In this document: positions 56,955 to 64,000 of the stretch, piece by piece
Layout of the letters: every line of letters starts with the position of its first letter
Position numbering within the stretch: the first letter of the stretch is position 1
From: Berberis thunbergii
Taxonomy: Eukaryota; Streptophyta; Magnoliopsida; Ranunculales; Berberidaceae
Reading direction: 5' to 3'
Assembly (NCBI GenBank): GCA_003290165.1
Contig: QNQO01000651.1
Location: 372,001 to 436,000, forward strand
Length of the DNA: 64,000 bases
Notes under the pieces: generated by a model
Told to the model about the DNA's origin: nothing
Database searches by the model: none
Seen by the model: the letters and a program-made list of their open reading frames with translations, nothing else
Made by a program: the position numbers and the translations under genes

Positions 56955-57100
56955 TTTTTCTGCTGCTGTTTCATGCGGGGGCGGACTGGCGTACTTGTTG
57001 TTTCTGCGCTCTGTTGCTGTTGCTGATGCTGATGCTGCTGTTGCTGTTGATGCGCGGCGTTGATGCTGCTGCTGCTGTTGCTGTTGCTGTGCGGCGTTGA
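56955..57100. repeat. CTG-rich trinucleotide tract
   Basis: Imperfect GCTGTTGCTGATGCTG repeats over about 100 bp, with a GCGGCGTTGATG motif appearing twice (GCGCGGCGTTGATG near 57051 and GTGCGGCGTTGATG near 57090). A similar but shorter tract is at 53848-53900. It yields leucine or alanine runs in all frames on both strands, so the frames here are not evidence for a gene. Confidence 0.6.
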
Positions 57101-57623
57101 TGTAGAACTTCCAAAGTGGTGGGTTTCCTATGTTTGCTGCTATTAGAGTGTGAGTCCACTAGGAAGGCTTCCTAAAATCGTGGCACAATTTATTTTTTTC
57201 TCACTCGAATAAACAAGAGTTGTCGTGACTCGTGGAGAACAACATAAGCAATCAAATATTTCCCTTGTACACATGCAAAAATAGCAGTTGTTGTCTGTCA
57301 GTATTCTTTGGGATGGTTTTCCTCTATGCCTCTCTCTATCCATGGCTGCCCAATTTGCTGTATTTTATACATCATACATGTTTAGTGATGTTATATTGAT
57401 TTTACATCTTAAATAGTCAGAAATACAGTATTCTGGATCATGTTTCTTTGAAAGTTTTGCATATACTGCCAAACACAAGAAAAGTATAAGCTCTAAGAAA
57501 CAAATGGAGCTATAATGCCCTGTGAAAACTTTCTCATTGCAACAAATCATAGCTTGATACATTATACCCTTTCTTCTATTGTTTTCCATGTGTTGCTCTG
57601 ATGTGCTATGCTAAATGCTGCAG

Positions 57624-57916
57624 CAAACTTGGTAACATGAAGAAAGGAAAGAGCCATGAAGTAGCAGCTCCCATCATGGACAAAGTTGTTTTCAACAAGG
57701 TATAGTGGAAAACTGGAAACCCTCAGGCAGCAGGCATACTAGTTCTAAAATATTCAATTCACATGAGCTCGCTTCTTATGGTATTTTGTTTCCTACATGT
57801 AAAGCAAGGACTGGGAGGAAATGTGCGTATTATTCTATCTGGAGCAGCTCCACTGTCCCTACATGTGGAATCTTATCTACGTGTTGTATCATGTGCTCAT
57901 GTTCTTCAAGGATATG
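57624..57916 (+). pseudogene. LACS: Captured two-exon fragment of a long-chain acyl-CoA synthetase
   Basis: Exon 57624-57699 (after GCTGCAG, before GTATAG) reads KLGNMKKGKSHEVAAPIMDK then VVFNK. Exon about 57798-57916 reads VKQGLGGNVRIILSGAAPLS, LHVESYLRVVSCAHVLQGYG, ending just before GTATGC. This is the AMP-binding core of plant LACS; the next, missing exon would carry the TETCAG motif that completes the adenylate-forming signature. The usual AG before VKQGLGG is replaced by CTACAT, so this acceptor looks mutated, although AAAG four bases on could serve. Confidence 0.87.
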
Positions 57917-58154
57917 GTATGCATTCTTTTGAGAACTTATGGATATTAACTATAAGTATCATTGTCATCTATAGTACTCTCACTGGCCAGTCAAAACATT
58001 TTATTATGGGTTGGGTGTATTGTTAAGTCACTGTCTTATTCACATTCTCGTATACATATAGGCTAGGCATTACTTTAGTTTATGGTGATCATCATTACTG
58101 GGAGACTTGGTCGTTTTAATACTTTTTTCCTCACATTAATACTTTTTTCCTCAC

Positions 58155-59700
58155 ATTAAACCACATGCAAGTATAGAGAGATTACTTGATCGAGTGAGAA
58201 TTGATTTGTCGCAGAAACGCGCGTGTGCTGCGTGTTCTACGGTTGAGAGATTGCTGCGTGTTCTACGCGCGTCTGCTGTTCTCCAAGTCATTCCATATGT
58301 GAAGGTTAGTGTCCATAGTATTTATTTGAAATAATTTAGACAACAATTATATCATTTCAAGCAGCCTTTCAATCAACCCATAGACTGAAAAAGGCCACCA
58401 AAACCATAACAATAGATCACTACTTGCATTTGCATGCAATACCACAAGAAAGGAAGATAAAAGAAGAAGAGCAAATGCAGAAGTATATTGGAGGAAAAGA
58501 GAGCCTACCAAATGGAAAATAGAGAAATGGCAAAGAAATGGAGAGATTGAGATGGAAAATCTCTTCACTATAGAGGAAGAGAAGAAATGCAAGGGAGAGG
58601 GGGGAAGAATGAGTGGGGTGGTGAGGGGGTTTAAATAGGCCAGGCATCCCTCCTTTTTCACATGTCACCTGTTCAAAAGGTCTTTTTTGTAAGGTCTGCC
58701 ATTTGTCATAAAATATAAGTTATCCAAAAATCTGTACAAATCTATAAAAGTTTTTTTTTTTTAATTCAAATCTTTCATAATCTCTTGTCATAAAAGTAAA
58801 ACCTTAAAAAAAAAATGGAAATGTGATTTGTAAACTCATTATAGTGAGTCTATATTTAGATTATAGTGTGTTGGTAGGAAAGATAAACACGTGTAATTCG
58901 TGTATATCGTGTAATTCGTGTATATCTTGTAATTGCAAAGTTTCTATAAAAATGGAAATGTGATTTGTAAACTCATGGTGGTTTTCAATGCCATTCTGAT
59001 TTTCCTTTTTTATGTTCTTAAATTGATTGATTTTCCCATCCCGCCACCTCCCTCCCCTCGCTTATTTCCTCGCCCACTTCCTTGACATTTAGAATTTCTG
59101 ATTCAGTTTAGCAAGCTAGTAAACTTATAACCGGAATCAATATGATGAAAAAATTGAAGTGATAACTTCACTTCCTCGACATTTAAGCATAAATGACTCT
59201 TTCGTTTGTGATTTCAAGCAAATAGGATAAAAAGTCTTATCTAATGTAGTAATGGTGCCTGTATTGGTGGATTTGTGGGTTGACGTTGTTTTGATAAGTC
59301 TGGGACTCTTACATCGGACGACATGGTATGTTATGATGTCACATGATCAAGTTTTAGCTTATGTAATTGATGATAAATATTGTGATGGATGTAATGGATA
59401 TATGGCAATGTTTTTTAGGAGTTCCGTGGAGTAGAATTTTTTTTAGGAGCATATAATCTGGTCTAGTAAAATGTTTTTTTCAGCATGAAACCTATATGTT
59501 GTTGATGATGATACTTCTACTTGTGCTTTTGCTACAACTTATTGTTACACCAGGTCCAGATCATATGCAATAAAGTACTTAAAGAGTATCTATGTTGTCT
59601 TGTTTCAATAACTGTGCAATTATAGGTCATGTTTGTCTGTCATTGGTTTATTAGCAATCTTTATAGGTCATGTTTGTCTGTCATTAAGTACTGACTAATT
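58155..59700. other. CACTA interior; promoter-like and intron-like DNA
   Basis: Bases 58213-58310 are GC-richer with a repeated GCTGCGTGTTCTACG and may be an exon; unassigned. Bases 58580-58640 are purine-rich. A short duplication of AAAATGGAAATGTGATTTGT, AAACTCAT occurs at 58815 and 58950. Half of a foldback MITE lies at 59034-59100. No gene is named. Confidence 0.35.
59034..59100. mobile_element. Half of a foldback MITE inside the CACTA element
   Basis: CCCATCCCGCCACCTCCCTC, CCCTCGCTTATTTCCTCGCC and CTTGACATTTAGAATTTCTG match the right arm of the element at 25121-25296. The left arm is missing, so it was truncated before, during or after its arrival in the CACTA element. Confidence 0.6.
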
Positions 59701-59712
59701 TTTATACTGCAG

Positions 59713-59849
59713 GGCTCTGAAGGTCTGAGCCAGTACGAGCAGCAGTATGTTGGACAGGAGAATGCGCATACATTGCTTGTTTCTGGGGTGCAAAGTGTGT
59801 CGTTGTATCAACCATCACCGGTGCCATATACAAGCAACTACCAGGTGCT
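59713..59849 (+). pseudogene. Unassigned exon-like fragment in the CACTA element
   Basis: A 137-bp segment between TACTGCAG and CAG|GTGCTG with balanced composition. One frame reads GSEGLSQYEQQYVGQENAHT, LLVSGVQSVSLYQPSPVPYT and SNYQ without a stop. Gln/Ser/Pro-rich, as in the tails of some transcription factors. I do not recognise it. By position and borders it is probably another captured exon. Confidence 0.4.
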
Positions 59850-60282
59850 GCATTCTCATCATTTTCAGTATATTGAACAAGCAACTACCGAAAGAAATGG
59901 GGCCTGTTCCTAAGGGCATCAATGTATTTTCTTACATTATAACTAGGGCGATTTGTATTGTTGGAAAAAACATAGAGAAATTCTTTTGTTTTAGATGCGA
60001 GCGAAACCTGATATAACAAGCTATGTTCCATTTGTTCAGGTTAATCCTGTTATTGTACATTAATTAATGCTATTTGTTTACATGTTTTTGTTTGGCGTCA
60101 AAACTTGACAAGTTCCTTTTTACGGTTGATTTTGTATTTATCTAGCATATAGTTTGGTGGTTCTTATTCGTGTCGGAGGCATGACACAAACTATAGTAAG
60201 GACTGATTTTGCAGGTGCCATGGCTGTGATTTTGCTGCAGCAGCAAAAAAAAATATATATTTTTTTTTCGATTATATTAACT

Positions 60283-60957
60283 TGCAACGGTTTTACACCG
60301 TTGCAACAAAACATTTTTTTTTTTTTTTTTGAATTTTGTTTTAATTGCCAACGGTTTCACACCGTGGTTCCATATTACCACGGCTAAAAACCGTTGCTAG
60401 TACCTTTGCCACGGTTTAATTTACACTATTTAGCCACGGTTTATAACCGTTGCCACAGTTAGCCACGGCTAATAACCGTTGCTACTTTTAGACACGGTTT
60501 AAAACCGTTGCCAATACATGTACTTAGCCACGGTTAAAAACCGTTGCAAATGTTAGCCACGGCTAGAAACCGTTGCTACATTTAGACACGGTTTAAAACC
60601 GTTGCAAATATATAAACTTAGCCACGGTTCAAAACCCTTACCATAGTTAGCCACGGCTATAAACCGTAGCTATTTAGTTAGCCACGGTTTATAACCGTTT
60701 CTAATATTTACACTTAGTAACGGTTTCCAACCGTTGCTAATTTAGCCACGGTTTAAAACCGTTGCTAGTGTTATTGCAACGGTTTACAACCGTTGCTAAT
60801 TTCTGCAAATAACGCCCCCCCCTTCAACCATAAAACCGTTGCTACAATGTGTAGCAACGGTTTTTAGCCGTGACAAAAAATTTTGCGACGCCCCTGTAGT
60901 CCACGGCTCTTAGCCGTGGCAATGTCTTACGCCCACGGTATAAAACCGTGGCTAATG
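60283..60957. repeat. CACTA right subterminal repeat array
   Basis: About 25 palindromic units such as GCCACGGTTTAAAACCGTTGC and AGCCACGGCTAATAACCGTTGC (with small variants) at 20-35-bp spacing. It is denser and about 190 bp longer than the left array. A T-rich interruption of the first units lies at 60312-60332. Confidence 0.88.
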
Positions 60958-60975
60958 GGGGTTTTTGGTGTAGTG

Positions 60976-60978
60976 GGT
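60976..60978. repeat. CACTA target-site duplication (GGT), right
   Basis: GGT follows the right terminus GTGTAGTG and matches 40891-40893. Confidence 0.85.
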
Positions 60979-61640
60979 ATCTGAAAGTTTACATAAGCTA
61001 AGGCGATTTAAGAAGCCCCGAACTCAAGCTCCTCACCCAATTGGAGCCCTCTTGCATATATCTTGTAGGGAAATTGAGATTTTACCCTCCATCCATAGTT
61101 AAAACTCCTATTTAGTTTTAGTTCTATTGTAAGTAAATAGAACACCTTGGAACTCGATAATAAATGATTGATTCATTTCTCAGAGGCAATGATCTAGGAT
61201 TAGTGTCAATCAATAAGTTGTTTCAACTTCGTTTAAATTCAATCAATACATTTACAAAATTTGCTTCGAAGTCAGATCAACTGTGCGCGCTGCTACCTAG
61301 ACAATCAACTCAATTCCAATTATTCATAATACATTGATATGCATATTGACACAACATCGACTTTTTGACACCATCACTTGTGCTGAAAGAAACAACCATC
61401 CATACTTTCTTAAGCACATCACTATTGGCTGAGAGACATCACCAATATTTAAAAAAAAAAAAAAACCACCACCATTACCACTGTGCTGCCTTGCCCCGCT
61501 CGATTACAACTTCTCTCCTTTTTCTTTTCCATCGTCGGCAACACCACCCGCCCCCCCGCCTCCGGCTCTTTTTTCTTCTATTTTTTTTCCTACCTCGAGT
61601 AGATTTGTGCGAATGTCGGAGAAGAAGAATAGAGAAAAAG
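60979..61640. other. Intergenic; no gene seen
   Basis: AT-rich. The frame at 61365-61706 is driven by an A-run and CCACC-rich sequence and has no recognisable domain. Confidence 0.45.
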
Positions 61641-61910
61641 TGTGGCGGAGTGGGCAAACGAGTCAAGAAACCGTGGATTCAAACCAAACCGAACCGTTTG
61701 AAGTAAAACGGTCTGAATTTATAATTTATAATTTATAATTTTGATACGATCTAGATCCGTTATAAAACGGTCCGAATTTGGTTCCAATTATCTAAAATAA
61801 AATTATCCGAGTTGGACCCGTTTTAAACCTAAAATAGTAAACAGTAAGTCCATGCCACTTCCATCACCTCCTCCCCCTCTCCCCTCTATTTATTTTTTTT
61901 TTCATTTCGG

Positions 61911-61953
61911 ATTGCTAGTGGCTACGCGGATGGAAGTATTAGAATTTGGGATC
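61911..61953 (+). pseudogene. Fragment of a WD40-repeat gene, WDR3/UTP12-like
   Basis: One frame reads IASGYADGSIRIWD, a textbook WD40 blade end and a very close match, from memory, to the N-terminal repeat of the nucleolar protein WDR3/UTP12. After this the sequence switches abruptly to an unrelated frame (FALGGCVKELEAVARNNAGH), so at least two sources seem to be joined. Confidence 0.45.
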
Positions 61954-61967
61954 TACTCTTCATTTTC

Positions 61968-62363
61968 TTGAAATTTGCTCTTGGTGGCTGCGTGAAGGAG
62001 CTTGAGGCTGTGGCGAGAAACAATGCAGGGCACGAAGAGAAAAATCAAGCTAAACTCGCCGAGAAATCAAAGGAAGTTTGCTGGCGTGGATTGATTTTCT
62101 TCGTTGCGGCTGCTGGTGTGAAGGGATCTTCTTCCTTGCTGCGATTCTTCACCTGTTTGTTGATTCATGACGGTGAGGAAGAGAGCTCTATTGCTCTGCG
62201 AATTCTCTTTGATGCCGCAATTGCAAGTTGTTGGTTGATTCGTGATGGTGAGGAAGGGAGCTCTACTGCTCTGCGAATTCTCTTTGCTGCTGCAATTGCA
62301 AGTTGTTGGTTAATTCATGAAGCTTTGTTGTCCTTACCTTGGCTGTCATCTTCTTCTCTTTGA
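61968..62363 (+). CDS. Unrecognised 131-residue open frame with an internal duplication
   Basis: Frame from ATG to TGA: KFALGGCVKELEAVARNNAG, then HEEKNQAKLAEKSKE, then a hydrophobic segment. A 75-bp direct tandem duplication (62161-62235 and 62236-62310) follows, encoding a 25-residue unit, LIHDGEEESSIALRILFDAA and LIRDGEEGSSTALRILFAAA. The composition is richer in GC than its surroundings. There is no recognised domain, and it sits in a probable transposon patchwork. I list it as hypothetical; it may be no gene at all. Confidence 0.25.
   Translation: MKFALGGCVKELEAVARNNAGHEEKNQAKLAEKSKEVCWRGLIFFVAAAGVKGSSSLLRFFTCLLIHDGEEESSIALRILFDAAIASCWLIRDGEEGSSTALRILFAAAIASCWLIHEALLSLPWLSSSSL
62161..62310 (+). 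repeat. 75-bp tandem duplication
   Basis: Two head-to-tail copies of a 75-bp unit starting TTGATTC(A/G)TGA(C/T)GGTGAGGA, differing at about six positions by eye. A third partial start, TTAATTCATGAAG, follows. Confidence 0.8.
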
Positions 62364-62386
62364 ATCGGCTCTATGGAGAGAAATAG

Positions 62387-62479
<93 letters not shown>

Positions 62480-62769
62480 TAAATGGTTCGAATTAGGTTC
62501 GATCCTAATTTTTAAAATGAGGGAATTCGGATCGGATCGAATCAGATGCTTTAAATTTAAACACTTTGAATTGGGTTCTTTTAAATTTGGAATCGATTTG
62601 AACTGTGCTCACCCGTAACCAGCAATGGTGTTAAAAAAGTCGTTGTCATTCTTTTATTTCCATTTCATACTTCACAATTTTTTTGTATTTCAATCAGTAT
62701 ACTGTATACGAATATACATAAAAATACGTATTTACTTCCGTATAAACTGAAGGCAATTTTCGAATTGTT

Positions 62770-63019
62770 CCAGAGGTAAAACAGTTGTCACAGACAGAGA
62801 GAAGAAGAGAAGAAACTCCTCTCTCTGTCTCCATTTCAACTTCATTTAGCTATAAACCTCAAACACGCCTGACTCGTCTTCTCTCTCTCTCTCAAAAACC
62901 CTCCAACATCTCTTCTTCTTCGTTCCTTCTTGATCACTCTTTCTTGAAATCAAATCAAGACCGTTCATTAACTCCATCAAGAAATCAAACGAACGAAGAA
63001 GAAAGCCTGAAAGCAAGAA
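62770..63019 (+). promoter_or_regulatory. Leader of the C2-domain gene
   Basis: CT-rich leader sequence with a CTTCTCTCTCTCTCTC run at 62878-62893, common in plant 5' UTRs. A possible TATA element, ATATACATAAAAATA, lies at about 62711-62725. The start of transcription would be near 62750-62780. Confidence 0.4.
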
Positions 63020-63868
63020 ATGGAGGAGAAAACATACCTTCTCGAAGTGAACCTGATCTCCGCGCAAGGTCTGAAACCGCCCTCTGCTAACCTGCGCCGC
63101 TTTCAAACCTACGCCGTCGCCTGGGTCGACTCGGCATACAAACGTCGAACCCGGATCGATAGAGTCGGTGGCGAGAACCCTACCTGGAATGACAAGTTTC
63201 TTTTCCGAGTCGGCTCCGATTTCCTCAACAGAGAGACCTCCGCCGTGTCAGTAGAGATCCACGCCGCCGGCTACGTGAAAGATCCTATCGTCGGCTCCGT
63301 TCGATTTCTGATCAGCAACTGCCTCCGCGCCTCCGGTGGAGTTTCTAAATACGCCGTCGGTGCGGCTATCTGTACACCTGAGTTCTCGGCGTTCCAGATC
63401 CGGCGTCCTTCCGGCAGATTTAAAGGCATTCTCAACGTCGGCGCGATGTTGATCGACGGCTCTGATTTCGCCAAATTGGCTAATGCGGAGGCGATCGGTT
63501 TTCAAGATTTGATGGGAGAGAGTCGCCGGAAACCACATCGCCACCGCCGCAACTTCCGGAAATCTACAATCAAGGACGATGAGAACAGTTCGCGCGGCGG
63601 CGGCGGAGGAGATGTAGAGTCTGTTTCCGACGCGGACTCCACGTGCTCGTCCACGTCGACGACTTCATCCACGGCTCAGATGGACTGGAGCTCGAAAGAG
63701 ACGGTGATGGCGGTCAGGAGAGGAGGGAGATCGAACGGCTCAGGGATCTTTTGCGGGTTAGGGTTTCAAAGGAGGATTCACTTGACTCCGTTGGAAGAGA
63801 ACCTAGATTCTCATGATGATGACGGTGTTGAACGGTCCAGATCTATTCTTCAGAGTTTCAAAGGTTGA
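63020..63868 (+). CDS. C2-domain protein (plant SRC2-like, calcium-dependent lipid binding)
   Basis: An intronless frame of 282 residues from ATG (GAAATGGAGG context) to TGA. Residues about 5-105 form a single N-terminal C2 domain: YLLEVNLISAQGLKPP, FQTYAVAWVD, ENPTWNDKFLFRV, VSVEIHAAG, KDPIVGSVRFLISN. The aspartates of a canonical Ca2+ site are only partly present, so binding may be weak or phospholipid-directed. The second half is low complexity: a basic HRHRRNFRKS patch (173-182), a GGGGG run (193-197) and a Ser/Thr-rich DADSTCSSTSTTSSTA (205-219). A Gly/Arg-rich segment then leads to a C-terminal end ERSRSILQSFKG. Its GC content and codon use are clearly higher than the flanks, as expected for a real gene. 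Such proteins usually act at membranes or in stress responses; a specific role cannot be inferred. Confidence 0.88.
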   Translation: MEEKTYLLEVNLISAQGLKPPSANLRRFQTYAVAWVDSAYKRRTRIDRVGGENPTWNDKFLFRVGSDFLNRETSAVSVEIHAAGYVKDPIVGSVRFLISNCLRASGGVSKYAVGAAICTPEFSAFQIRRPSGRFKGILNVGAMLIDGSDFAKLANAEAIGFQDLMGESRRKPHRHRRNFRKSTIKDDENSSRGGGGGDVESVSDADSTCSSTSTTSSTAQMDWSSKETVMAVRRGGRSNGSGIFCGLGFQRRIHLTPLEENLDSHDDDGVERSRSILQSFKG

Positions 63869-63975
63869 GATCATAAGGTATATTTCAACATCGGTACGTA
63901 CACCTTTGGTCTGGTGTTTCACTGTTTCATCTCTTTCTTGTGATTTGAAATTTTGAATTGTGGTTTGATGGCGGG

Positions 63976-64000
63976 AAAGAGAGAGAGAAAGAGAAAGAGA
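63976..64000 (+). repeat. GA-rich microsatellite at the window end
   Basis: GAAAGAGAGAGAGAAAGAGA-type tract running to the window edge, within the 3' region of the C2 gene. Confidence 0.7.

Larger units (their letters stand above)
40894..60975 (+). mobile_element. 20-kb CACTA (En/Spm) transposon carrying host-gene fragments
   Basis: Terminal inverted repeats CACTACACCAAAAACCCC at 40894-40911 and its complement at 60958-60975, continuing imperfectly into ATTTAGCCACG. Flanked by GGT on both sides. Subterminal arrays of CCACGG-CCGTTGC palindromic units lie at 40911-41395 and 60283-60957. It encodes both CACTA proteins on the plus strand: a TNP2/TNPD-type transposase (45624-49241) and a TNPA-like protein (49493-50679). 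The rest, mainly 51.1-59.9 kb and 43.0-43.4 kb, is a patchwork of exon-intron fragments from unrelated host genes, separated by intron-like AT-rich DNA. Its length of 20,082 bp is large but within the range known for plant CACTA elements. Termini and target duplication look fresh, so it could still be mobilised in trans; its own TNP2 appears broken. Confidence 0.95.

Noticed and set aside
61365..61706. 113-residue plus-strand frame
   Set aside because: It spans an A-run and CCACC-rich tract, shows no domain and straddles the probable edge of a hAT-like element.

Overview
This window is plant nuclear DNA. The evidence is introns with GT/AG borders, proteins of plant-specific families (a CHX cation/H+ antiporter and a plant C2-domain protein), LTR elements primed by initiator-Met tRNA, an L1-type LINE, and a CACTA (En/Spm) transposon with the plant TNP2/TNPA gene pair. 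The proteins look eudicot; I cannot name the species. It is gene-poor and transposon-rich. Only two host genes look intact: the three-exon CHX antiporter on the minus strand (21155-25695) and an intronless C2-domain gene on the plus strand (63020-63868).

Layout: (1) 1-5526 and 9487-19809 are two direct copies of a ~5.5-kb compound repeat. Each holds a decayed DUF4283 gag-like coding relic, a tRNA-derived SINE-like element and a tandem array of a miniature LTR element (TRIM). Between the copies lies a separate 1.3-kb minus-strand TRIM (7755-9082). Copy 2 was later split by a Ty1/copia element (14665-19547, TSD TAGAT), whose 5' LTR was itself split by a 435-bp hAT-type MITE (TSD CTAAGTAT). (2) 19810-30550 holds the CHX gene and flanking DNA with a family of GC-rich foldback MITEs. 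Two of these sit in CHX intron 1. (3) 30551-37583 is a 7-kb L1-type LINE on the minus strand with a perfect 16-bp target-site duplication. It sits in one unit of a small tandem duplication, so the empty site is preserved next door. (4) 40894-60975 is a 20,082-bp CACTA element with matching TIRs, a GGT target-site duplication and large subterminal arrays of palindromic ACGGTTTAAAACCGT-type units. (5) 60976-64000 has a possible small gene-capturing element and then the C2 gene.

The most notable structure is the CACTA element. It carries a TNP2-type transposase with two apparent frameshifts and a TNPA-like gene that still reads through. It also carries exon-intron fragments that I read as pieces of at least eight unrelated host genes: a calmodulin-binding-domain protein, MBF1, a clade-gamma RNA-dependent RNA polymerase, a DUF21/CBS-domain plastid protein, FIS1, a GH79 heparanase-like protein, a SKOR-type K+ channel and a long-chain acyl-CoA synthetase. 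A receptor-kinase piece and several unnamed exon-like pieces may add to these. Introns and splice sites are kept in the fragments, so capture was at DNA level. All family names here come from reading translations by eye; no database search was run.
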